Source of the DNA: Nymphaea colorata
Lineage: Eukaryota; Streptophyta; Magnoliopsida; Nymphaeales; Nymphaeaceae
DNA: 64,000 bases
Assembly: GCF_008831285.2 (NCBI RefSeq)
Contig: NC_045147.1
Location: 16,656,854-16,720,853 of the forward strand
Direction: 5' to 3'
The position numbers were made by a program, and so were the translations under genes. Below are positions 23,701-34,356 of the stretch, piece after piece (positions within the stretch are counted from its first letter, which is position 1; every line of letters begins with the position of its first letter). The notes under the pieces were generated by a model, which was not told the origin of the DNA, did not search any database, and was given only the letters and a program-made list of their open reading frames with translations.

Positions 23701-24819
23701 GTATGGACTTAAACAAGCACCTAGACAGTGGTACAAGAAATTTGATGCATTTATGATAAATCAAAAGTATCGCAGGTCAGCTGTAGATCATTGTGTCTAC
23801 ATCAGAGAGTTCTCATCAGGTAGCTTCATTATCTTATTGTTATATGTAGATGACATGCTTATTGTTGGACAGGATTGTCAATTGATTAGCCAATTGAAGA
23901 TCGATATGGGCAAGTTCTTTGATATGAAAGACTTGGGGCCATCACAACAATTGTTAGGCATGAGGATTGCTCGTGATAGGAAGACCAAGAGGTTGTGGTT
24001 ATCACAAGAGAAATACATTGAGAAGGTGCTTAGCAAGTTCAACATGAAAGATGCCAAAACTATAAGTACACCTTTAGCAGCACATTTTAAATTGGAAAAT
24101 GAACAATGTCCTTTTTCAGCAGATGAGAAAGAAAGAATGGAGAATGTTCCATATGTCTCCGCAGTAGGGAGTCTCATGTATGCTATGGTTTGCACACGCC
24201 CAGACTTGGCTTATGCAGTTGGTGTAGTTAGCAGGTTCTTGTCAAATCCAGGCAAGGAGCATTGGGCAGCAGTGAAGTGGATCCTAAGGTATCTGAAAAG
24301 TACTTGTACTTACTGTTTATGTTTGGTGAATCTAATCCAGAGATACAAGGATTTGTTGATGCAGACATGGCAGGTGACTTGAACTCTAGGAAGTCTCTTT
24401 CTGGTTATGTTTTTACTTTTGCAGGGGGAGCTGTATCATGGCAGTCCAGGTTGCAAAAGTGTGTTGCTCTTTCCACTACAGAGGCAGAATATATTGCAGC
24501 AACTGAAGCTTGTAAAGAGTTGTTGTGGATGAAGAGTTTTCTTCATGACATAGGCCTTAGTCAAAAGACCTATGTGTTGCATTGTGATAGTCAAAGCGCT
24601 ATACATTTGGCGAAGAATTCAGCGTTCTACTCAAGGACCAAGTACATTGATGTTAGATATCATTGGATTCGTGATGTGCTTGAGCAGAAATTGATTCAGT
24701 TAGAGAAGATACAGACAGAGAAGAATCCTGCAGATATGATGACGAAGTCTCTACCTAGAGAGAAGCATGACATGTGTAGAGACTTAGTTGGGATGACTGC
24801 CTTTAAGACAGTGTATTAA
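20730..24819 (+). pseudogene. Copia gag-pol, disrupted
   Basis: ATG at 20,730. In order: a UBN2-type gag domain; a CCHC zinc knuckle (CFHCGIPGHKKIDC, about 21,410); protease LDTGAS (about 21,610); the integrase zinc-binding region (HKRLGHMSQRG...CDHCLVGK) and catalytic core (TDNGGEY); reverse transcriptase with LYVDDML (about 23,845); RNase H with VDADMAGD and CDSQSAI; stop at 24,817-24,819. Two lesions break it. An 80-bp tandem duplication (22,583-22,742) shifts frame and brings in TAA at 22,665, and an apparent one-base loss in a T run near 24,320 shifts the RNase H frame. It is non-autonomous as it stands. Confidence 0.95.
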
Positions 24820-24855
24820 TTTTTGTTCATTTTGCAGGTATGATCCCTTTCTTGA

Positions 24856-24871
24856 GGCTGGAGGGGGAGTT
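24856..24871 (+). other. Copia polypurine tract
   Basis: GGCTGGAGGGGGAGT immediately precedes the 3' LTR, the expected site for plus-strand DNA priming. Confidence 0.8.
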
Positions 24872-25551
24872 TGTTGGGTCGGGTCCAGCCTCAAAAGAGG
24901 ACCCGACCCGGCCCGTCACTTAAGTGACGGGCGGGTGAAGGAGAAGGCACCCGATGGTGCCCCTCCCTCTCACGACGCCTCACACGTCTCTCTCTCTTGT
25001 TATTTCTTTTGGGGAAAAAGAGAAGGGACCTTGTGGCTGCTCATAGAGGAGAAGGAGAGGAGAAAGGCAAGGAGGAGAAGAAGGAGAAATCGCAGCAAGG
25101 TGCGTGGGTCGATTGGCACGCCAAGAAGAAAGAGGAAAGACAAAGAAGAAAGAGAAAATGAAGGGAGTCTTCATTGGGTGATTTCTTTCTTGAATCTTTG
25201 GGGCTCTTTCTTTCATTCGTATAAGAGATTGTTATTGCTCTCTTGAGTTCACTGTTTTTCTTAAAACAGTAGAGATATTGTTGCTCGTGTATTTGGCTCC
25301 CTTTCTTGATATATAAAAAGTCTCTCTTGCCCGTGGTTTTTTACCCCATTATTGGGGGTTTTTCCACGTAAATTGGTGTCTCCTTTTTCTTGCATCTCTA
25401 GCATATATTTTGATATATATTGCTGCAACATTGGTGTTGGAATCTCGATCTTATGCACGTTGCCCTGTAATTCCGTTTTTCAGCAGTTTGTGGTGGTTTG
25501 CCCTATTTTATTGTTGTTGAAGCATTCTTGTTGGGGGACACGACTATAACA
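24872..25551 (+). repeat. Copia 3' LTR (680 bp)
   Basis: Matches the 5' LTR closely. Differences include a shorter CT run, GGATC/GGACC, GCTAAG/GCCAAG and GGGGAACAC/GGGGGACAC. Confidence 0.96.
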
Positions 25552-26489
25552 GAATCGACGGTTCTTGACAGACAAAACTCTGAATCATCAACTTCAAGTC
25601 GTCCATTGTGTCGAACGTCACAGGCATTACTCGCCTCCTCTTGTTGACTCTCTGGTTCATTCTGTTGCTCGGGGAAGATGTGGATGCAGCAGGGGGGCAC
25701 AAAGGCAATGAGGAACGTCATCCACTGAAGATGGGGATGAAACAACAGAGTTAAGCCTCTTGGACCCCAAAGCCGATTCATGTTAGTCATCAGAGTTGCA
25801 GGTGGAAATGGCCTTATGTGATGCCTCGATTTCTACTTCTCATGACTCTTGGGCCTCCTCAGAATAACATGGTATAGAAGCGCGCAACTTGGATGGTCCA
25901 ACATGGTCTGAACTATTTTCATGATCTTTTGTTTCAGAAACAGAGGCTTCATGGGAAATTTTTGCTTCCACTCCCATCGACTGAGAGTGGTGACTAGAAC
26001 AATCGGTTCCAGAATCAGGCAAAGAAGATGATCCAACATCATTCAAACTTGAAACAGCACAATTTTCCTCTGGTTCCGAGAGGACAGTTCTTCTGTCAGA
26101 ATCCTCTGGTTCTAAGCACGACTTACAGATGTTTTTCAGCCCGACAGAACTCGAACTAGAAGCAGCAAATGCAGAAACATCAAAAGTCGTGACTCACTCT
26201 CTCGGATAACACGGTCCCGTTGCAGGAGTCCCCTGTTTCCGGAGCTGCCGACTTGCAGTCTGAGGAAGAAACTCCATAACTAGAAGCAGACGAAGTAGGA
26301 AGGTGAATCGACACTTTATGATCGCGGTCGTCCGATGCCAATTGTGGGGTTACCGTATGAGAATTATTTGCATCTCGACCATTCGAACCAATGGCGCCAT
26401 TGCCAACTTTGCGCACATGACAAGGCACAGCAGGAGTTGAGTCGTCGGAACGACGATCACGCGGCTTTCTTGGAGGAGGGGTCGCCTGA
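25552..26489 (-). pseudogene. XLG pseudogene, 5' part of exon 1
   Basis: Continues the XLG copy beyond the copia element, matching 44,230-45,170 in inverse orientation (serine-rich N-terminal region). There are several indels and nonsense changes, for example near 25,780 and 26,190. The real start codon and promoter (43,934 and upstream) are not included. It ends in a short inverted duplication. Confidence 0.92.
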
Positions 26490-26619
26490 TTTGCGTAAAA
26501 AGGGCAAGCTAAACAGACACCAAGGGTTCAGGAACATCTGAGCAACATCATATGCGTCACCTGCCCGGATGTTGCTCTTGTCAGGCGACCCCTCCTCCAA
26601 GAAAGCCGCGTGATCGTCG
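26451..26619. repeat. Inverted duplication of 39 bp at the XLG pseudogene end
   Basis: 26,451-26,489 is repeated exactly in inverse orientation at 26,581-26,619 (TCAGGCGACCCCTCCTCC...). Both are XLG exon 1 sequence, with about 90 bases between. It is a small version of the fold-back seen at 14.5-19.1 kb. Confidence 0.92.
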
Positions 26620-27250
26620 CTCTGAAGGTGCGCATTAGTGTTTGTCAGTCATTGGTTCCATACCCATGGTCGTTTGCCCTTCATTTTTTTTTTTCCCAGT
26701 TTTTTGGCACGACCATAGGTAACCTCATCCACCATTAGCGCCTTCAACAAAGTTCAGTTAATCCTATGAATGATGCCAGTTGCTGCAACGGCCTCTCATG
26801 GGCCCAATAAACCTCTCCTACCCAGCATGATAATTTTCCTTCACAGCCGATATAAACAGCACAGCTTGCCCTAGGAAGGACGTTAGTAACCCAAATCATG
26901 TTTCTCCAGCTCTCTTTCTCTTTACGACTAGGAACGCTAACATCAGAGTTTTACAATCTATGTTCGCCTGGTTACTCCATCTGAGACTGAGAGTGTGTCA
27001 TGTTGGTCATCTACCAGAAAAAATAGGGCTAATCTATGGTATGCTCATACTAATCGAGGCTAAGAGCTCCTGCTACAGTCACGGTTCCATCAACAAAATT
27101 GAAACAAGGATGGTCAACACCAATCGACTCAGCAATTATCTACTTTGTATATTTGCATATGAAAATGTGGGGTAGTTTGACCACGACGTTATTGAAAGAA
27201 AAGAATTCAAGGGCAAGAAGGTTCTATTAGTGGGCTTCGGATCTCAAATC
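26620..27250. other. Intergenic, no gene recognised
   Basis: No protein family or splice structure seen. No repeat partner elsewhere in the window noticed. Confidence 0.4.
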
Positions 27251-27254
27251 TGAC

Positions 27255-28060
27255 TCTCATTTGAAATCCCTTTTAGTTGGGATGGTCCATGGACTCATGC
27301 TCCAAGACACCAATCCCATACGCACTAGAAGACCCTCGCAATGTTGAGAGCTACGTTCATAAAGGAACGAGAGAAGGTGGTTTGTTGCTACTGCTGCTGT
27401 TGAGTCAAGAGCAGCTCCATGTTCATCATGCATCCCTTTCTCATGTTCCTTGTGTGCTGTCATGTTTGCTCTTCCGCTACCCTGCCTCGTTCGTATAAAT
27501 TTGGACCGATCTAGGTCTGTTCCTTCTCCCAAATCCAATCAAGTGTTCACCATATAAACAGAAGATCATCAGCTAATCATTTCTGAACATTGTCAACTAA
27601 GAAGCTAATACTAGTTAACCAGCAAAAAGTAAAGCAAACCAACCCTGGATCTCTAGAGGTCAGCCGAGAGACGAACTATCATCGATAACAAGTTGATGAT
27701 GTTGGACTCAGACTGCAGCTGCTGGATTGCTTGTTCCTCAACGTTTTGGGAGAGGAAGAAGTAGGCAAGGAGGAGAATAGGGCCGGTCATGGCTGCCTGA
27801 ATGTTGTTCAGATATTCTTTAAGACTTGGTGTCTGTTTAGCGCACAGTGCCATCTTGCCTCAACCAAGTAAGCTCTGCACACACTCGTCCACTGCCCAAG
27901 AGTAGAGTAGAAGAGAGCAAGTCAATTAGAGATGTGAAGATGTCCTCAACGGTGGCCATCAAGTAGGAGACCCTGGCGAGTTGCATCATGTATTGTGAGA
28001 ACTATGGCTCATGCATCTTCCCCACTGCCATGAAGTCATAGTTCCGTATACTTGGCTAGA
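27255..28060 (-). pseudogene. Terpene synthase pseudogene, 3' half
   Basis: Three exon remnants in the order of a plant terpene synthase on the minus strand. About 28,060-27,925: FMAVGKMHEP*FSQYMMQLARVSYL and ATVEDIFTSL, where the metal-binding DDxxD motif would be; the second Asp and the last Asp are gone. About 27,890-27,655: WTSVCRAYLVEARW, a frameshift, then PSLKEYLNNIQAAMTGPILL...IVRLSADL. About 27,490-27,255: FSRSFMNVALNIARVF* with stops. Function (terpene formation from a prenyl diphosphate in the C-terminal helical domain) is lost. I see no N-terminal RRx8W exon. Confidence 0.8.
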
Positions 28061-28069
28061 AGACCGCCT

Positions 28070-28650
28070 TTGAGCAGCAGACCTATCTCAGCCCTAGGCT
28101 CACATCTCACAAGGGTGGTGCTCCATGGCTTGAACTCAACCTTGGTACTAGAAACAAGCTTGGGGGAAGTAACCAAAGGAGTGGAAAGGAAGGCAAGATG
28201 AGCAGTCATTAGAACTAGTGTGTGTATTTGTTGTTGAATGCTGAATGCTTTCAATGCCTCTCGGATGACTTAGCTCAGGAATGCTGCATCCGAGTGTACA
28301 TTGCGTGTCTATAATGGTTAGATAATTTTAATAAAGAAATATGGTGTTTGTGTAAACTAATGTTTATATGTAAATGAAATGCATTAAACTATGATACTTG
28401 CCTAAACCATAATTATTTTGTGCTTTTATTTTCTTTGCATAGAAATAAAATACATTCTTTCTTCACATTTTTTATATGCATTTGTAATCATCCCAAATTT
28501 TTTCAAAATGCTATGTTCTTTTATCCAAACACAAAACCCAAATTTAAACTATTTAAATCCAAAATTCAATTCTTAAATCTAAATCAAATCCAAATTAAAT
28601 ATAAATCAAGCATTTCAAACTCAAAATCAAAGATTAAGTTCAAAACAACT
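28070..28650. other. Intergenic between terpene synthase relic and copy B
   Basis: One 72-codon minus-strand open frame (28,036-28,254) has no family I recognise; it could be upstream TPS sequence but I cannot show that. The rest is AT-rich. Confidence 0.35.
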
Positions 28651-29403
28651 TTCTTTTTCTTCATGTGTTCCTGATGAGGGGTGTTTGCACGGCCCAGTTG
28701 CTTCTCATTTTAAGACAGCTGTTATTGAGCTAAACCTTTTTTTTTTTTTATCTCATTCAAGATTCAACCATTGTTCGTCATCAACATCTAAAAGTCAGTT
28801 AGATATATAAAACAAAAACCATATAACACCACAGATATGATATGAAAGTACATCTGAACAATTGCAGCAAAGTAGATGCCTCAGGCCAAAACATAGCAGA
28901 GTAGGAATTGAATATCAAAGGATCAGAACAAGCAAGAGGAAGAGGAGGAGCAGAAGAAGGATGGAGAATCTAACAGTTCACTGTGGGGGCAATGCTAGCG
29001 ACCTTCACGAGGGGTTTGGTAACAAGAACACCGTGTTCTCTGGAGTCCAGTGTTTGATTAATATATTTCGATAAAAACCGACCCATTCATATAGCACTGC
29101 CTTCCAAAGAATGCAGCATTTATGTCACCAAACACCCCTTAATTAATATGCCTTTTTGGTCGACCAAATTCCGTTCAAATTTTTACTTAGACCAGAGAGC
29201 CTGTTCATGAATTCTTACGTGGAAATAAACTCAAAAATAAATGCTGTTCTTGATCTTGCAAGAAACTTGATTCGATTTTTTGTTTTATTTTATTTACTTT
29301 TGGGTGCTCTTCCATGATGCAGCCTCTTTAATTTGCTGGAAATCCTTATATATAACCATAATCAGGTAAGGATATAGGCATTTTTTTCATCTATAAATTA
29401 CCC

Positions 29404-30045
29404 ATGAATTATTTACAAGCAAGGCACGCAGTGCGCCTTCGTGAAAATATTTTCCCTTCGTATCAATGAGAGCTGTAGTACTCCTGCTTTACGGAGGGGC
29501 GTGTTTGCATGTCTAGAACATCGGATTCGAGGTGATTTAATATTGTAGGATCTCAAAGTCCGTGAGTTACAAGAAGGATTTCGGCTTAGAAATAACATGA
29601 ATTAAACCCCTCCCGGCCCCCTCGGACAAGTTATCCTTCATCCGTCAAGTCTCTTTACTGGGACTTTAAATCCCCGGCTCTAAATTCTGCAGCCAGACCT
29701 GTGGAATAATCTGAGGCTGTTTTAAATCTGCCGTTTGACAAATTGGGGGGTAATGGTCGTAGTTCCAAACTCTGGACTCTGGAGTTCGACAAATTGGGAA
29801 GTGGGATCATATATCTCAAGTGATGATGCCTAATTCTACATCTGGTTAAACAAAACGCCTCCATTTAGCCCACAACTTTGCGTGCACGTCACTCCTACCG
29901 ACCACATTTTGCAAGACCAAAAGGTCTCTCACACCGTTTGGTTCCTAACTTTCTGCAGCCAAATTTGAAAGATTAAAATAAAAAATGCAGAATCAAACAA
30001 GCAAATAAAATAAACAACCAACCACCGTGCATGAAAAGTCCAGCA
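29404..30045. other. Block of about 640 bp present only in copy B
   Basis: Copy A joins TACCCA directly to GCATATGTCAGAG at about 3,675; copy B has about 640 bases between the equivalents. No terminal repeats were found, so either an insertion here or a deletion in A is possible. No gene recognised. Confidence 0.55.
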
Positions 30046-31341
30046 GCATGTGTCAGAGAATTTTTTCCTCCAGGTAACGATCAATCAGCTTGTAATATTA
30101 ATTTATTCATCAAACAGTACCCGAGAGCTGAAGAATGTTTTCCAAACACAGTCGATTTCGTTCTGCTACCATTATTAATATTACTTTAATGCATTAATTA
30201 ACGCAGGTTTGACTGCCATCACGATCGTCAATAGAATCAGTGCCCACACTGGTTGGACATTTACGAGTGATCACTTAAAAAAAATGAATATTCGAGAGCC
30301 CCGGAACCTGCCGTGCTAAAGCTACCCACCACAAGTTCTTTTCTTTTTTGAGAATTTTTTCTTTTCCCTCGTCACATGTTTCCTTCTCACTCTAATCACT
30401 CGTTCGATTCCCATGGGCGTCAATTTTCGGACCTGAAATTTCGTTGCTTCTTCCATCTCATAATTGTAATATGTAGGATTGAAATCTTATACAACGACAA
30501 AAACATGGCAACCTTATACACACACACATACAATATTCAACAATAAGTATTTGTCTTTATATTAAATCTTTATGACAATTTGTTTCATGTGATGTTATCA
30601 CCCTAAATTTTTTAAAAAAGGGAGCTATTAAAATTTTGGGTCCATGATTTCTAAAATGAATTTTAAACCCAAGTTTAGATCCAAATCAAGTATTTCAAAC
30701 CCAAAAGAATTCGAACATGTTTTCAAACATTTTTCAAGCGCAAGAACGCGTCGGCGAGCGATTGAACCAAAATTGGATTTGAGACGAGTCTCGAGTGACT
30801 CAAAACGAAGTCGGCCACCCATTTTCAACAAACAAACCTTTTTTACATTTTAAATAAAAAATATTTATAATTTCTATACAAATATCATTTTTATATTATT
30901 AGATTTTATTTGATTTGATTTAAAAAAATGAATGAAAAAGCTCGCATGTGCGAACGTTGTGCGCGCTTGAGCGCAACAATGCTGTCGCGTGCGCAAGCAC
31001 ACGTCGCGCCCACGGTAGCGACCCTTCACACGTGTAGGTTTCATCTTTTTTTTTAAAAAAAAAAAACGAACCGTAGGGTTGTTTTTGAGACATTTTGAGT
31101 GGACATTGGCCCTCCCTACACTTCAAAAATGAATCTTCATGCCTAATGGCCAATCATATCCATTTTCAAACCATTTCTTTTTCAAAATAATTCAAAATTC
31201 GTATAAAAATAGTGTCAAATTCAAAAAATTTGAATTTTGAGTCTTTGCTCCCAAAACTCTCTATAAATACTCATATTTTCCCTATCTTGAGCAATGAGTG
31301 AGCCCTTGGAGAGATTCTAGCAATTTTTACTTGAGGACTTA

Positions 31342-32465
31342 GGGCCCGTTTGACGGGCAGGAAATCTCCTGTTCACCAAGAAAAAAAATTCAAATTTTTA
31401 AAAATTTTTCCTCCTCATCAAACTAGGGAAGAAAAATGTAACCGTTGCCATCCTTTCCGGAAATATATTTCCGGAAATTTCTTTCCACCCAAAGGGGTGG
31501 AAAAAATTTTCCGGAAATAAAAAAATGACCGTTGGGCTTCTCCGTCACTCTTCACAGTAGCGCCTCAGCCTCCTCTTCTCCCATCCGCAGGACCGCAGCA
31601 GCTCTTCTACCATAGGAACGGCATCTCTCCGCGGCTTCGACCATTTGTAAAAGGAAGACGGTAATGAAGCCGGAGACGACAGCCTCAGCTTCTTGGTTTT
31701 CGGCGACCCATAGTCATGACAAAGGGTTTCAATGCCAAGGGTTAGAGAAAGAGAGAAAGCGACTAAGAGATAGACAAAGAGACAGAAATATAACTAGAAA
31801 TCGCCGGCGTTTATTGCGACCATCGGCCGTTGGTTTTTCCGGTGATAAAGAAAAATAAAACCTAAAACAAATAGAAATAGATAAAAAACGCCTCATCTCG
31901 CTACCATTTCGTCAATCGCTGGTGGTTGTCGACAGCCATTTCTTCCGTCGCCATTCCCGAACTGTCAATCGCCTCCAGCCACAGTTGGTCGGTCTCCAGC
32001 CACAAATCGATGCCGGCAGGTGAAGAAAGAAAAGACGACGCTGAGAAATGAAACAGAAGAAAAAAATGTCGATCCCCTCTTACAAAAACGTCGTTCCCCT
32101 TTTACAAAATTTTTTTACTTCAGCCCCAGTTACTTTTCTTTATTTTCATTTTTATCCAGCATCCTTTACCAAAATTAGTTAGATGCACCATGTTTTTAGT
32201 AAAAATTCTAAACTAACTACTGTCATGCTGTTTGGAGGGCATGCATTCTTGAACAGTGAAAATGCATAGACACATTCACACAATAAGCGGAAAAAAATTT
32301 CCAATCCATCAAACTAAGAAATAAGTTTCAAGGAAATTTTTTTCTCATTCATCACACACACATCAAAATGAGAATCGAAAAAAATTTTCTCATTCCTTTT
32401 TTCCAAGAAATATATTTCTAAAAATATATTTCCAATTCCAGATTTCCAAGTCATCAAACGGCCCC
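31342..32465. mobile_element. Non-autonomous PIF/Harbinger-like TIR element
   Basis: Left end GGGCCCGTTTGACGGG; right end, reverse-complemented, GGGGCCGTTTGATGA. TTA lies on both sides (31,339-31,341 and 32,466-32,468). A 3-base TTA target duplication with GGGCCCGTTTG-type ends is the signature of plant PIF/Harbinger elements. The interior has no transposase; both terminal portions carry many copies of GAAA/TTTCC-type motifs that pair with each other. Confidence 0.75.
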
Positions 32466-33289
32466 TTAGAGTTTTCTTAACTCTCTTCCTCTATTTCCCT
32501 CTTCCTTTTTCATTCTCACTCTCTCTCCTTCTTCAACTTGGAGCAAGCTTCATCAAGCAACAACTCTTCAAGGGAGCACGAAGTTCTTGGAGGCTTCATC
32601 TTTAACATCTTAGACCTTAAGATCACTCAAAAGAGAGGGTTCATTTCCAATATCATTCACATTCGATGTATGTATTCTTCCTCTCATTTTCATCTTTTTT
32701 TTTTCCTCTTGCCACCTCCCTATGGCCGTGTAAGAAAGCTGAAATGATTTCCTATCTGGAATCAAAAACTACTCTTGAGTGCACCGGGAGCATGGGCAAG
32801 ACGGAATAAATTTCATTTCTTCATTTATCTCCAAAAATATACTTGCTATATTATTTTTATTCATCATTCCTGCTTAAAATGATTCTCATGCATGATATTC
32901 TAATCTCTCCTTAATCAATGAGCAAATGCACGGTGAGAATTAGTATCTATGGTTGAGATTTCTTTTTTGTGATTTTGAAGTTGGGACTTGTCCAACCCAA
33001 GAAAAACCCTTACTAAAATGTACAAGTTAATATGCATTTTCATGTCATTCTCACATTTAGTTTCTTTTATAATCACCCGATTAAGAACCCTAACGAGTGT
33101 CACGTTATATTGCTTGTTTTTCTTCCATACCCAACGGTGGAAGAAATATATCTCTTGTGACAAACTAAATAAAAACATTCTATGTTTGTATAAATCATAT
33201 TTTCCAAAACATTTTCAAAAGAAACCTTCTAATGCGGCCTTAGAGACATAGCTTAAACTCTTGCATGAGTCAAGCTCCCCTCCGGCCCA

Positions 33290-33602
33290 CATCAAACTTG
33301 AAGTCGGTTGTTTTCATTTCTTGATTTTTATTCTCATGAAGACATATACGTATATACGTGTTATATACATATACGTCTACATAAATACATTTTTTTATCT
33401 TTCTCTCTTTATGATTGAACATATGTTCTTTTTTTTTAAACTCTCGCATACGTGTATATATATAACATATGTTCAATCATAAAGAGAGAAAAATAAAGAA
33501 ATGTATTCATGTAGACGTATATGTATATAACACGTATATACATATATGTCTTCATGAGAATAAAAATCAAGAAATGAAAACAACCGACTTCAATTTTGAT
33601 GT
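33290..33602. repeat. Inverted repeat with arms of about 135 bp
   Basis: 33,290-33,430 is repeated in inverse at about 33,463-33,602 (CATCAAACTTGAAGTCGG ... CCGACTTCAATTTTGATG), with very few mismatches and a loop of about 30 bases. Both arms give the same small open frame on opposite strands, which is a by-product of the symmetry. A miniature foldback element or a small-RNA hairpin are both possible. Confidence 0.9.
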
Positions 33603-34184
33603 ATATATATATATATGTGTGTGTGTGTGTATGTGTGTATCTTTCATTTTAAAATTTCTCTCTCTATTTCTAAAATGATCTTCTCTTCTCTACTTGAACT
33701 AAATATCATTCGTAAGCTTTCATATATGTATACGAATATGTATCTCTCTCTTTTAAAATATTTGATTTTATGATTTTCTAGATCTCTTTCTCTCTTTCTT
33801 TCTCTAGTTTCCCATAGAATTTACTTCTCCCTTTTGCCTAGACGAAAAAAGTTCTTGTACATCGTCCATATGTGCAAAAACTACAAGATATATCCAAAAA
33901 TTATGCCTCCACCTTTCTGTTGATCTAAGTGATTGAACAGAGGTGTCCTGTAGCAGTGACAGTATGTTTGATTTCTTGTTCGGCGTTTGAATGGAACACC
34001 AGCACTATTGAATAAACCAAGCAAGTGCAATTCAAGAAACGCTGGTGTGTTGAATTAAACTTTTTTCTCAAGAGAAGGTATATCTTTCTTTGTTTCCTTT
34101 TCTCTTTTTGGTGAATGGCAGCGCACGTGATGTCTTATTTTTGGGGAGAGATACCCTCAAGAAACTTAAACTTTTTCTTTGTTT

Positions 34185-34356
34185 TTCTTTAGCCTTAGCC
34201 TTTGGTGGGAAGCAGGACACCTGTCAACTAAGTGTCGCATGCACATGCTCATCATTTGCAGTCCAATGAAGCTTTTACCGTTTATAGGAATTGAACTGGC
34301 AACCGGCCCCTTCCCTGTTCTGTCAATTCGCCCAACTACGACATGCCCCTTGAGGC
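34185..34356 (-). mobile_element. tRNA-derived SINE, copy B
   Basis: Counterpart of 5,600-5,785. The minus strand starts GCCTCAAGGGGCATGTCGTAG and has GGTTGCCAGTTCAATTCC as B-box-like element, then the same body and A-rich tail. Confidence 0.55.

Larger units (their letters stand above)
19971..25551 (+). mobile_element. Ty1/copia LTR retrotransposon inside the XLG pseudogene
   Basis: A 5,581-bp element bounded by TGTTGGG...TATAACA termini, flanked by the 5-base target duplication GAATC (19,966-19,970 and 25,552-25,556). The intact XLG exon has a single GAATC at the matching place, so the empty site is visible. LTRs are 19,971-20,651 and 24,872-25,551 and differ at about a dozen positions by eye, so insertion was fairly recent. 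Domain order is gag, protease, integrase, reverse transcriptase, RNase H, which defines the copia group. Confidence 0.97.
30592..33810. other. 3.2-kb block present only in copy B, possible LTR-type remnant
   Basis: The block begins TGTGATGTTATCACC and includes TATA-like and CT-rich stretches (31,260-31,340 and 32,470-32,560) reminiscent of a plant LTR, but no second LTR, primer site or pol domain was found. A TIR element (31,342-32,465) sits inside it and an inverted repeat (33,290-33,602) near its end. No gene recognised. Confidence 0.35.

Noticed and set aside
20730-24819. An intact active copia polyprotein
   Set aside because: The frame is broken by an 80-bp duplication with TAA at 22,665 and by a frameshift near 24,320.
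13205-26489. Processed (retroposed) pseudogenes of XLG, b561, GEX1 and TOP1
   Set aside because: Introns are retained and no poly-A tails are present.
33270-33678. Two small proteins with the same sequence on opposite strands
   Set aside because: They are a mechanical result of the inverted repeat at 33,290-33,602.
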